A DNA stretch of 64,000 nucleotides from Bacillus marinisedimentorum (GTDB taxonomy: Bacteria > Bacillota > Bacilli > Bacillales > Bacillaceae_O): contig NZ_LWBL02000023.1 in assembly GCF_001644195.2 (NCBI RefSeq), forward strand, positions 1 to 64,000, in the 5' to 3' direction. Position numbers and translations under genes: made by a program. The stretch's first letter is position 1. Each line of letters starts with the position of its first letter. The notes under the pieces are model-generated. The model was not told where the DNA came from. It did no database searches and saw only the letters and a program-made list of their open reading frames with translations. Below, piece by piece: positions 46,643 through 55,303 of the stretch.

Positions 46643-46673
46643 ACCTGCTTCTTTTCATGGAGCAGGTGTTTTT
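46643..46673 (+). terminator. Terminator of the 44-residue gene
   Basis: ACCTGCT pairs with AGCAGGT and a T-run follows (GTTTTT). Confidence 0.8.
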
Positions 46674-46794
46674 CTGAAGAAACCCCTTTTTTGTAGTACT
46701 TGATGATCGATTCTCCGATGGACGGTTCCTAGATTAATCGACTGCCACTAAATGAAAGATTCAGGCGACTTATTTTACGAATTACCCGCATGTT

Positions 46795-47010
46795 TAACAC
46801 TGGTTACGCATTTTTTCACGCCCTGGACATTCCTTTTCACGCATACCGGCACCACCGGATTACCTTATGTGCCTTTTCACGCGTAATCCGGTGCAAATCA
46901 CGCCAAACGCTTAACATTTCACGCTCAATATCTCCCATTTCACGCCAGAACTGCTGTTTCACGCCACTAAGTCCGATATTCACGCTGGAACTCCTTGCTT
47001 TCGCGCCGAA
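46795..47010. repeat. TTCACGC short-word repeat block
   Basis: The word TTCACGC occurs seven times, plus the near-copies AATCACGC and TTCGCGC, spaced about 19-40 bases apart; the last five are nearly evenly spaced by about 20 bases. A GC hairpin (CCGGCACCACCGG and CCGGTGC) lies within it. The 705-base gap 46641-47345 holds no ordinary gene besides the possible 11-codon leader at 47097. Confidence 0.65.
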
Positions 47011-47096
47011 GCCCCAGCGTTAAACCGCTAATCAAACAGATCCAACCTTCTCACACACATCACATCGGCAACCGCCATGCCTTTAGGAGGTGACAG

Positions 47097-47132
47097 ATGC
47101 ATAGTTACGCTGGTTTTCACCCGCTTTTTTGA
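47097..47132 (+). other. Possible 11-codon leader peptide
   Basis: A near-perfect ribosome site AGGAGGTGACAG precedes an ATG and 11 codons reading MHSYAGFHPLF, then a stop. It lies 214 bases upstream of the aminopeptidase start. No attenuator hairpin is obvious after it, so it may be chance. Confidence 0.25.
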
Positions 47133-47345
47133 AAATATTCCCGGCTGACAATTTCCTGCAACTGCAAGGTTACGGAAATGCCGCTGATTCTCTTGTCAAA
47201 AAAGGCTAATCAGAAAATTTCAAAGCACAAGGCACCATAACTAAAAAGCCCTGCTTGTATAACTTGCACACCTGTAAGGTACTGGGCTTCACAAGGCAAT
47301 ACTGCTACAATGGGAATATAAATATAGCGAAAAAGGGGTTTGGTT

Positions 47346-48578
47346 ATGAGCAGCTTTGAACAGAATCTAGAAAAATACGCAGAACTCGTCGTCCGTGCCG
47401 GCGTCAATATCCAGGAAGGGCAGACACTTGTCATCAATGCGCCGATTTCTGCAGCGGAGTTTGTCAGGAAAGCAGCAAAAAAGGGGTATGAAGCTGGAGC
47501 GAAACACGTACATATCGAATGGAATGATGAAGAGACAACCCGCATCAAGTATGACTATGCACCGGACGAAGCTTTTCACGAGTTTCCGATGTGGAAGGCG
47601 AGAGGCATGGAAGAGATGGCAAAAAACGGTGCAGCTTTTTTAAGCATCACGTCATCCAATCCCGACTTGCTTAAAGGGGTAGACCCTGAACGGATTTCCA
47701 ACTTCAATAAAGCAGCGGGCAAGGCAATGAACAAATACCGCCAGTATATCCAGTCTGATAAAATCAGCTGGTGCGTCATTGCCTCCCCTTCAAAAGAGTG
47801 GGCTGCAAAAGTATTTCCAGGTATTCCTGCAGAAGAACAGCAGCAAAAGCTGTGGGACGCGATTTTCAAAGCGACCCGGGCAGACCTTCAGGATCCAGTT
47901 GCAGCCTGGAGAGAGCACAATGCATCACTGAACGAAAAAGTTGAGTATTTAAACGGAAAGAAGTATAAAAAGCTTCATTACAAAGCGCCAGGAACAGATC
48001 TTTCCATTGAACTCCCTCCAAGTCATATATGGGTCGGCGGCGGCAGCGAAAATGAAAAAGGCGATGCATTCATCGCAAACATGCCGACGGAAGAAGTCTT
48101 CACCACACCTCTTAAAAAGGGTGTCAATGGAACGGTTTCGAGCACAAAACCGCTGAATTACGGAGGCAATCTCATCGAAAATTTTTCATTCCGATTTGAA
48201 AACGGCCAAATTGTAGAAGTGAAAGCGGAAAAAGGCGAAGAGACGCTGAATCATCTGGTCGGAACAGACGAAGGCTCGCATTATCTTGGGGAAGTCGCCC
48301 TTGTGCCTGATGATTCTCCGATTTCCAATTCTGGAATTTTGTTTTATAATACGCTGTTTGACGAAAATGCTTCAAACCATCTGGCAATCGGCAATGCGTA
48401 TGCGTTTTGTATAGAAGGCGGCAAAACGATGTCTCAGGATGAACTGGCAGACAACGGCCTGAACGAAAGCCTCACCCACGTGGATTTCATGATCGGCTCC
48501 GCAGAAATGGATATCGACGGCGAGCTGGCAGACGGCACGCGCGAACCAATATTCCGGAACGGCAACTGGGCGTTTTAA
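47346..48578 (+). CDS. M29-family metallo-aminopeptidase (AmpS-like)
   Basis: A 410-residue thermophilic-type aminopeptidase (family M29, AmpS/PepS). Metal-binding residues fit the family: Glu in FSFRFENGQIVEVKAEKGEE, GSHYLGEVALV, and the His in NHLAIGNAYAF. ATG 47346 follows AAAGGGG by seven bases. It is the last chromosomal gene before the island, whose integrase gene begins 70 bases after the stop. Confidence 0.9.
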   Translation: MSSFEQNLEKYAELVVRAGVNIQEGQTLVINAPISAAEFVRKAAKKGYEAGAKHVHIEWNDEETTRIKYDYAPDEAFHEFPMWKARGMEEMAKNGAAFLSITSSNPDLLKGVDPERISNFNKAAGKAMNKYRQYIQSDKISWCVIASPSKEWAAKVFPGIPAEEQQQKLWDAIFKATRADLQDPVAAWREHNASLNEKVEYLNGKKYKKLHYKAPGTDLSIELPPSHIWVGGGSENEKGDAFIANMPTEEVFTTPLKKGVNGTVSSTKPLNYGGNLIENFSFRFENGQIVEVKAEKGEETLNHLVGTDEGSHYLGEVALVPDDSPISNSGILFYNTLFDENASNHLAIGNAYAFCIEGGKTMSQDELADNGLNESLTHVDFMIGSAEMDIDGELADGTREPIFRNGNWAF

Positions 48579-48648
48579 AAGAACCATTGATATTACTAGC
48601 TATTGACGGCTCTTAAAATAACAATGGTCACATAACGGTCACGTAATT
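48579..48648. other. Likely left attachment region of the island
   Basis: The segment lies between the aminopeptidase stop and the integrase stop. It contains GGTCACATAACGGTCACGTAA, with the GGTCAC word repeated 11 bases apart. Base composition changes here towards AT-rich. The core site cannot be defined because the right end is outside the window; no matching copy was found before position 64000. Confidence 0.4.
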
Positions 48649-49770
48649 CTACAAATCAAACAATTTATCCAACTTATCAGCCACGTCTTGTTGCATACTA
48701 GGCAAGACGTGGCTATATAAATTCAATGTAATTTGTATGTTTGAGTGACCTAACCGCTCAGAAATAACTTTAGGATTAACATTTTGTTGGATTAACATAG
48801 TAGCATGAGTATGCCTTAAATCATGAAAACGAATAACTGGTAAACCCGCTTTAGCAGACAGTTCCTTAAACCTTTTTGAAAAAGAAGGTGGATCGACAGG
48901 ATTTCCGTACTTTGTACAAACCACCAAATCGTTATCATTATATGAAGAACCAATTTTTAGGCGTTCTTGGTTTCTCTCCACCTTTTCTTTTTTCAATTGG
49001 AGTAAAAGATGTCTAGATATATGGATTGACCTCACACCACTACTTGTTTTTGCACCTGATTTAAATACCTTTCCGTCTGGTTCAAGTATCTGATTGATAT
49101 AAATGATATTTTCCTCGAAGTTAATATCTCTCCACCTTAAACCAAGTATCTCACCTTTTCTCATCCCCGTATTAATAGCTAAAAGATAAGCGATATAGTA
49201 GCGATAGTTAAAGGTATACTGTAAAAATTTCTGTGTTTCTTCAATAGTCCATACACCTAAGTTAGGTTTTACTTCTCTAGGCATGTCTATATTTGTTACT
49301 GGATTATGCTGGATTAAACCTAATCTTTTTGCCTTTGCAAACCCTAACTTCAAAAGGGAAACAACCTTTCTAATCGAGTTTACGTGAAGGTCTGTTTGTG
49401 TTACTAATTCATTTACGTATTTTTGAAGCAGTGAGGAGTTTATACTACACAACTCCAAACCACCCAAAAGTGGTTGAATATGGTGCTTATAAAGCGAAGT
49501 ATGAGTTTTGTAAGTATGTCTTGAAACTTGTGATAACCGCTCCTTCAACCATTCCTCAAAAAACTCATTCACCGTTAGTTTCGTTGGTTCAATAAATGTA
49601 CCGTTATTTAACTCATTAAGAAGAGATGCTAATGCATTCTCAGCTTCCCTTTTTGTATGAAACCCCCTTTTTCTTTTTTGTTTCCGTCTACCAGTTTTAG
49701 GGTCTTTACCAACATCAACAATAAAATCCCATTTTCCTGTAGCTTTATTCTTTTTTATACTTCCTTTCAC
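48649..49770 (-). CDS. Tyrosine recombinase (integrase)
   Basis: A 373-residue phage/ICE-type integrase. The N-terminal AP2-like arm-binding domain (residues 1-55) is followed by a SAM-like domain and the catalytic domain, with Arg in NTGMRKGEILGLRW, His-x-x-Arg in HDLRHTHATML, the LGHSNIQ motif and Tyr in LNLYSHV. GTG 49770 has AGGAGG nine bases upstream. Its position at the island edge, pointing to the aminopeptidase gene, is typical. Confidence 0.93.
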   Translation of the reverse strand: MKGSIKKNKATGKWDFIVDVGKDPKTGRRKQKRKRGFHTKREAENALASLLNELNNGTFIEPTKLTVNEFFEEWLKERLSQVSRHTYKTHTSLYKHHIQPLLGGLELCSINSSLLQKYVNELVTQTDLHVNSIRKVVSLLKLGFAKAKRLGLIQHNPVTNIDMPREVKPNLGVWTIEETQKFLQYTFNYRYYIAYLLAINTGMRKGEILGLRWRDINFEENIIYINQILEPDGKVFKSGAKTSSGVRSIHISRHLLLQLKKEKVERNQERLKIGSSYNDNDLVVCTKYGNPVDPPSFSKRFKELSAKAGLPVIRFHDLRHTHATMLIQQNVNPKVISERLGHSNIQITLNLYSHVLPSMQQDVADKLDKLFDL

Positions 49771-50110
49771 AACTAAGAACCTCCTGTGTATCCCTTAGCT
49801 TGTAAAAGGTTTCCATTATAATTATAACATCTTAAATACTTTTCATATGTTATTCTTACTTGATTATCCTCTTGAAGAAAACAGAATTATGCTGATTATA
49901 CTTAAACAAAATAACCAGGATAGGATAATTGGATAATTCAAGTGTTGTCCGTTAGAGTAGCTACAATTGACTATAGAAACTAATTTTCCATTTCAAAAAG
50001 AGTATCATAGATCGTTCAACATAAAATTTAACACTTATTCTCTTTTTAAAAGCTTTAGAGGTATCCTCCTTTTCTTTTCTTGAAATAGAACTAATAAGAA
50101 AGCATTTAAC
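49771..50110. other. Intergenic, no gene seen
   Basis: AT-rich spacer upstream of the integrase gene. A small stem (AAGCATT with AATGCTT, about 50098-50122) overlaps the end of the next small gene and may terminate it. Confidence 0.4.
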
Positions 50111-50236
50111 TTAATGCTTTTTCTTTTTGTGGTCATTAAGTGTTTTAGATGCTTTCTTTTTTTGCCCTTTTGTTGATTTAGGATTAGATAAGGTTTTTCC
50201 GGCTTTACCTAATCTCCCACCTGAATGTTTTGTCAT
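50111..50236 (-). CDS. 41-residue basic small protein
   Basis: The reading from ATG 50236 (AAGGAGGG six bases upstream) gives a very basic peptide: it begins MTKHSGGRLGKAGKTLSNP and ends KTLNDHKKKKH, with 12 or more Lys. Composition suggests nucleic-acid or membrane-surface binding. Similar small Lys-rich proteins with a KHSGG start occur in Bacillus, function unknown. Confidence 0.7.
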   Translation of the reverse strand: MTKHSGGRLGKAGKTLSNPKSTKGQKKKASKTLNDHKKKKH

Positions 50237-50362
50237 AACAATCCCTCCTTAATTTAGTATGAGTCTTAAGAATTTCCATAAATTATTATTATTTACCAGT
50301 TATTTCTATGATAATATAAAAGTAAATAATTTACATAGATAATTTCTAAAAGAGGTGATTGG

Positions 50363-51472
50363 ATGGGACTTGGATTCCGCAAAAGCATCAACTTAGGTGG
50401 CGGTGTCAAAGTTAACGTTGGTAAACGTGGGGTTGGTGTCAGTGCCGGAACTAAAGGAGCAAGAGTAAGCGTAGGCTCAAGAGGCGCACGGGGAAGAGTA
50501 TCAGTTCCTGGAACTGGAATCTATTATGACCAGAAGTTGGGTGCTTCTAAAAAGTCATCAAGACGGTCTAGTAGCGGAGGAAGCTATCAAAGTTACAAGA
50601 CAGTGGAACAACAAAGGCAAAAAGAATTAGAGCAGGCTAAGGAACTTGAAAAAGTCAAAAAACAACTAGAAGTATTCGAAGAAAAAATAGAATATTTCAC
50701 TTCTATTCACAAGGATTGCACCGAAACTTTTGACTGGGTGACTATTGTTAAGACCCCACCTTTTGAATACGGAAAATCAGGACCAAATGAAGAAGAAGCA
50801 ATCAAATACTTGGAAAGTTATAAACCCACTTTCCGAGATAAATTCTTTAAACGTATTGAAGCAAGAAGGAAACTTTTAGAGCATGAAGTAATATTGGCAA
50901 AAGAAGAAGATGATAAAATGTATACCAATTGGCAAGACCTTAAAACGCTTGGAGAAGATGTCTTATCTGGAAAGCCAGAAAGTTTTCAAAAGGTTATTGA
51001 TGACCTTGCTCCATTTGATGATATCAAAGATTTAGGAAGTGAATTTGATTTTAAGTTTATTGGCGATCAAGCAGTCTTCAACCTATATGTTCATTCGGAA
51101 GATGTTATTCCTGCTGAAGAACTCTCCTTAACCAAAACAGGCAAACTATCTAGAAAGAAAATGACTAAAACTAAGTTCTATGAACTTTATCAAGATTATG
51201 TTTCTAGCTGTGTGTTAAGAATAGCGAGAGAGTTGTTTGCACTGCTTCCATTAAAAAATGTGTATATAAATGCGATTGGAGAGCAATTTGACTCTTCTGT
51301 TGGTTCAGAGGTTGAAGGTGTAGTACTATCTGTTTTAATAGATAGAGAAACCCTAAACACACTTGATTTTGACCGAATAGATTGTTCAGATTCGCTTGAG
51401 AATTTTCAACACAATATGAAGTTCAGAAAAACCAAGGGCTTTGCATTTGTTGATAAAATGGAGGTGGGATAA
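50363..51472 (+). CDS. DUF4236-domain protein
   Basis: A 369-residue protein. The N-terminal 55 residues form DUF4236: a glycine-rich beta repeat beginning MGLGFRKSINLGGGVKVNVG and ending with SVPGTGIYY. A coiled coil (about 85-115) and an acidic C-terminal region without recognised motifs follow. Its stop is directly next to the start of the SNase gene, so the two are co-translated. The role of DUF4236 is unknown. Confidence 0.8.
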   Translation: MGLGFRKSINLGGGVKVNVGKRGVGVSAGTKGARVSVGSRGARGRVSVPGTGIYYDQKLGASKKSSRRSSSGGSYQSYKTVEQQRQKELEQAKELEKVKKQLEVFEEKIEYFTSIHKDCTETFDWVTIVKTPPFEYGKSGPNEEEAIKYLESYKPTFRDKFFKRIEARRKLLEHEVILAKEEDDKMYTNWQDLKTLGEDVLSGKPESFQKVIDDLAPFDDIKDLGSEFDFKFIGDQAVFNLYVHSEDVIPAEELSLTKTGKLSRKKMTKTKFYELYQDYVSSCVLRIARELFALLPLKNVYINAIGEQFDSSVGSEVEGVVLSVLIDRETLNTLDFDRIDCSDSLENFQHNMKFRKTKGFAFVDKMEVG

Positions 51473-52600
51473 TTGCTGCAGTTGCTCCTTGGTCTATTGT
51501 TAGTCATATTGGCTATTGCTTTATTAATGTTTGTTATACAAAATTTCATTGGATTTATTGGGATCGGTATTGTTATATGGGCAATTTATGAATGGTCAGT
51601 AAATCGAAAACTAGGCGCAAAATCCAAAAAACCGCTCGCCCTTATTTTATCTGGTGCGCTAGTTGCATTATTATGGTTTGGTTTAAGTACTCCTACTGAA
51701 ACTGTAGATAAAGCAGAAGAAAAAGTTGCAGGTGAATCAATAGAAAAGGTTAACACAGAAAGTAAGGAAGAAAATAAGAAGGATGAAACCGAAAAAAATT
51801 CTACTGAAGATATCAACACTGAAAAACAAGAAGAACCAAAGTCTGAGAAAGAAAAAAATACACCAGATAAAACGGATAGCAAAAATGATGAAGTAGAAAG
51901 TAAGGAAGAGGATAGCAATCTTGTTCCAGCGACCGTAACACGCATAATTGACGGAGATACTATTGAGGTTTCAATGAATGGAGAACGAGAAGAAGTAAGG
52001 TTATTACTGGTTGATACACCTGAAACAAAACATCCAAATAAGCCTGTTGAACCCTTCGGTCCTGAAGCAAGTGCTTATGCTGAAGAAGTTCTTTTGGGTA
52101 AGGATGTAAAGCTTCAAATCGGAATTGAAGAGCGGGATAAGTACAACCGTTTATTAGCTTACATATGGGTAGGAGATAAAACCTTCCAAGAAATGCTTTT
52201 GGGAAATGGGCTAGCTACAACTGCGTACCTTTATAACGATTTAACATTGCTAGATCAGTTCCATGCTGCTCAGGATAAGGCAAGAAATAAAGGTATCGGT
52301 GTTTGGTCTATAGATGGATATGCACATGTAGACCATGACCATGGATACCATTATGAAGAACCAAAAAAGGAAGTGGCAAAGAAGCCAGAATCAAAACCTG
52401 TACCGAAACAAGAGCCAGCTCCTCAACCTACATCTTCTGGCTACAGCGGTCCATTCGATCCTACCGGTCCTGACAGGGACTGTGGAGACTTTAACACTCA
52501 AGCTGAAGCACAAGCCTTTATGGAAGCTTCAGGTCCTAGTGACCCTCACAGACTAGACGGTAATGATAATGACGGAATTGCATGTGAGAGTCTACCTTAA
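51473..52600 (+). CDS. Membrane-anchored SNase-like nuclease with Excalibur domain
   Basis: A 375-residue protein beginning at TTG 51473 (GGAGGTGGG upstream). Two hydrophobic helices (about 2-38 and 53-68) precede an acidic linker. The thermonuclease (SNase) domain spans about 145-285, with [12 protein letters not shown], the VDTPETK Asp/Glu region and [14 protein letters not shown] Pro-rich linker and a C-terminal Excalibur calcium-binding motif ([11 protein letters not shown]) follow. It is predicted to cut nucleic acid outside the membrane. A terminator follows. Confidence 0.87.
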   Translation: MLQLLLGLLLVILAIALLMFVIQNFIGFIGIGIVIWAIYEWSVNRKLGAKSKKPLALILSGALVALLWFGLSTPTETVDKAEEKVAGESIEKVNTESKEENKKDETEKNSTEDINTEKQEEPKSEKEKNTPDKTDSKNDEVESKEEDSNLVPATVTRIIDGDTIEVSMNGEREEVRLLLVDTPETKHPNKPVEPFGPEASAYAEEVLLGKDVKLQIGIEERDKYNRLLAYIWVGDKTFQEMLLGNGLATTAYLYNDLTLLDQFHAAQDKARNKGIGVWSIDGYAHVDHDHGYHYEEPKKEVAKKPESKPVPKQEPAPQPTSSGYSGPFDPTGPDRDCGDFNTQAEAQAFMEASGPSDPHRLDGNDNDGIACESLP

Positions 52601-52602
52601 TG

Positions 52603-52633
52603 AAAAAGCACCGAACTAATCGGTGCTTTTTTT
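52603..52633. terminator. Terminator after the SNase gene
   Basis: AAAAAGCACCG pairs with CGGTGCTTTTTTT around a short loop, three bases after the stop; A- and T-flanks allow both directions, serving the convergent nuclease gene as well. Confidence 0.85.
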
Positions 52634-52644
52634 ACTTACTGCTT

Positions 52645-53865
52645 TTATTTTCTAAATATGTCTTCCAACTTTTTTGTTTTTAAGTAATTCGGGAAAATGA
52701 TAATAAATTGTGAAAAGTTTTGGTTTTTGTACATTAACCTTATCTTCTTTTTTGCTTTTTTTGTATATTTTGCTACCCATCCAACCTTAATATTGGTATC
52801 CCATAAACCAAAATACTCCACATAATAATTCTTTTTATTAATTGTAACCACCCAATCAAACTTCAATTTTGATGTTGACGGTAAATGAGGAAATACCTCT
52901 TTGTAATATGGTCCTTTTCCAAATGAAAAGTTATTCTCAATTAACCAGTCAGCAATATTTTTTTCTATTACAGAATCCCATTTTTCACCGTTTCTATCTA
53001 TGAGGTGTTTGTTTTCCATTAAATAAGATTCACGATAATTCGGTCCATACATATTCCTCAAATGATATTCTTTCATATAAATTTTTTCACATTTTTCACA
53101 CCATCTATGTATGTGAGCAATACTCTCATGGTTCATACGAAATTCAGCGATAGTCTTCCATGTCTCACATTTTCCGCAATATTTTAATCCTTCTCCCAGC
53201 ATTTCGGAGACTAATTTTCTGGTAAGCACTCCCTTTTTCCTTGACTGTACTTCCTGAAATTCCTTGTAACAAGTGATACACATCGTCCTAAAGGAGTTAC
53301 GTGTTATAAAGAAGTTGCTTCTATTTTCTTTCAATATTTTATGGCATCTTTTACACTCTCGATAACCTGGAGAAACCTGATATTTATATAACTTATTCTT
53401 TCTGTTTAAATTCAAGTTTTTTGTTGCATACGCTCTTATTGTCTCCCATTTTCTTGGATGTAGTATCCTACAAATTTCTTCTTCATCTTCATAATAAAAA
53501 TTATTTCTCAAATATTCTTTTTCCCATTTTTTCCATTTTCTCTTTTTTGATTGTCTTAATAAACCTAATTCCTTCCTCCTGTATGATACAGCATTCTTAG
53601 TCCTGCCCAACTTTTTTGCTAATTCTTTATCACTCAAACTGTTACAATGCTTAATAATCAGCGAGTCTTCCTCTTCCTTCCAAAATAAATTATTTGGAGT
53701 AAGTCCTGCTTCAATTAAAACCTCATTCCAATTTTCAAAGTGATTCCTATATTGACTGGAAGAGGGATAACCCTCTTTCTTTTTCATTTCATCTCTTTTT
53801 GGTACTCTCCCACCATGTTCCTCTACCCAACGTAAAAGTTCATTAATTAGAAAATCCTTTTTCAT
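52645..53865 (-). CDS. Zinc-ribbon PD-(D/E)XK nuclease with homing-endonuclease-type repeats
   Basis: A 406-residue multi-domain protein. Residues 8-55 resemble the homing-endonuclease-associated repeat (LRWVEEHGGRVPKRDE...NWNEVLIEAGL). Residues 62-100 are a SANT/Myb-like helix-turn-helix (WKEEEDSLI...GRTKNAVSYRRKELGL). Four CxxC pairs follow (171/174, 196/199, 230/233, 256/259), enough for two zinc ribbons. The C-terminus looks like a PD-(D/E)XK nuclease: Glu301, Asp337 in LKFDWVV, and Glu350 in YYVEYFG. ATG 53865 follows GAGGGG. No methyltransferase is nearby. The assignment rests on motif reading only. Confidence 0.65.
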   Translation of the reverse strand: MKKDFLINELLRWVEEHGGRVPKRDEMKKKEGYPSSSQYRNHFENWNEVLIEAGLTPNNLFWKEEEDSLIIKHCNSLSDKELAKKLGRTKNAVSYRRKELGLLRQSKKRKWKKWEKEYLRNNFYYEDEEEICRILHPRKWETIRAYATKNLNLNRKNKLYKYQVSPGYRECKRCHKILKENRSNFFITRNSFRTMCITCYKEFQEVQSRKKGVLTRKLVSEMLGEGLKYCGKCETWKTIAEFRMNHESIAHIHRWCEKCEKIYMKEYHLRNMYGPNYRESYLMENKHLIDRNGEKWDSVIEKNIADWLIENNFSFGKGPYYKEVFPHLPSTSKLKFDWVVTINKKNYYVEYFGLWDTNIKVGWVAKYTKKAKKKIRLMYKNQNFSQFIIIFPNYLKTKKLEDIFRK

Positions 53866-53919
53866 TTTTATCCCCTCTATACTAAGTTTTTTATTATTAA
53901 CAAATACTGAAATAAATAC

Positions 53920-53950
53920 AAAAAAAGGTGCATGGCTTCTGCCACGCACC
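53920..53950 (-). terminator. Terminator of the 91-residue gene
   Basis: On the minus strand GGTGCGTGGC pairs with GCCATGCACC and is followed by seven T; it separates the 91-residue gene from the zinc-ribbon nuclease gene. Confidence 0.85.
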
Positions 53951-54226
53951 TTACCAAGCATTATTCCTTTGTTTCAACTTCTCAATTGCTAACTGAACTT
54001 TATCCAAATCACTCAATCCATTTGGCTCATTAGGAGTTGTATGGATATGTGCTACCCTTCTATAGTTTATTCCCGTCTCATATCCCATAAGAACGTATAT
54101 CGCACGCTTCCTATCTCCATTTTCTTGCCAATCTACGTCACCATAAACAACCCGATAATAAGCACCAGTACTGTGCTGGGGTGCTGGAATATCAGTAAAG
54201 TCAATCGCTTCTTGATGGATTGCCAC
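53951..54226 (-). CDS. Hypothetical 91-residue protein
   Basis: Starts at GTG 54226 with GGAGGGG six bases upstream and has its own terminator. The sequence begins MAIHQEAIDFTDIPAPQHST. It contains a compact beta-like stretch (YYRVVYGDVDW, RAIYVLMGYETG) and an amphipathic C-terminal helix. No membrane segment. I do not recognise the family. Confidence 0.6.
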   Translation of the reverse strand: MAIHQEAIDFTDIPAPQHSTGAYYRVVYGDVDWQENGDRKRAIYVLMGYETGINYRRVAHIHTTPNEPNGLSDLDKVQLAIEKLKQRNNAW

Positions 54227-54484
54227 AATAAACCCCTCCAATATAGCTAGTTTACAACATAAAAAACTCACACGATATTCCTAAATATAAGTTAATTACC
54301 CACATAATCGTAATTAGAAAATAGCAGATTATTTTAAATTAAACATTGGTATGATTTTAAGATTGCTTGATTATCAATTCCATTTATCTTTTTCAACTAA
54401 CGCACCACTAGATAACAATTAGAAATGACTGTTATTATAACCCAATCCCTTTATTCGTGACTTACACCTGTAAAAATTTCGGAT

Positions 54485-55069
54485 TCACACTTCATATTTT
54501 AGGTCTAAAAACCTTTGATAAGCTGCCTCATCTTGAAACATTTTGAAATATTCAATATCCCTTTGGGCATTCAGTATTTGGTATTGTTTAGCCCTGTCTG
54601 AATTGTCAGGAATTTGGGATGATATCAACCCATTAATCAATTCTGTTAATGGTTCACCGATCGCTTTCTTGAAATTAAACCCTAATAGTTGAAGAATATT
54701 GAACGTTTCTTTTGAAAGTAAAGGCTTAAACGCTTCAAGATTTTGCAAATTCTCCTCGGGATTTTCTTGATCGCTATTTTTAATTAATCTTTCTAATAAA
54801 GGTAAAATATTAGTTGTAATATATTTAATATCTTCTTCAGAAATTTTCTCGGATACCAGTTGCTCATCATAGGTTTGAGCGATTGATATTAATTCGTTCT
54901 TCTCAGCAATTAGGTTATTAATGATTTCTTCTAGATTATTAATCGTTTCTTCTTTATTATTTTTTGCTTTAGATGTTCTTATTTTATCACCGATTGCTTG
55001 TGTACTGCTTTGAGCTAAATATTTTGCAAGAGAAACACTTGCTTTGAGTAATTCTTGATTATCCATCAT
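54485..55069 (-). CDS. Hypothetical helical protein
   Basis: A 194-residue acidic protein, mostly helical, with a possible coiled coil at about 38-70. It has a very strong AAGGAGG site before ATG 55069. No domain recognised. It is divergent from the Mrr-type nuclease gene across a 234-base gap. Confidence 0.6.
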   Translation of the reverse strand: MMDNQELLKASVSLAKYLAQSSTQAIGDKIRTSKAKNNKEETINNLEEIINNLIAEKNELISIAQTYDEQLVSEKISEEDIKYITTNILPLLERLIKNSDQENPEENLQNLEAFKPLLSKETFNILQLLGFNFKKAIGEPLTELINGLISSQIPDNSDRAKQYQILNAQRDIEYFKMFQDEAAYQRFLDLKYEV

Positions 55070-55303
55070 GCAAGATTACCTCCTTTTTTCTCCACAACAT
55101 AATCATTCGACAATAAAGAAGCCTCCCCTTCAACATATTTAATTCAACTTAAAATATTATAATGATTGCATAACTGCCCAACATCCAAATTGCTTTCATA
55201 TAATTACACTTATCCGAATGTTTTTAAGAGAATTTATATCTGAGACAATAACTCAGGTATAAACGCTTCAATTGATGGAAATGTTGTATTTGAGGTGATA
55301 AAT

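Noticed and set aside
46401-46658. Minus-strand reading of 85 residues
   Set aside because: It is opposite the 44-residue gene and its terminator; no ribosome site.
46795-47010. CRISPR array
   Set aside because: The shared word is only seven bases and spacing is irregular.
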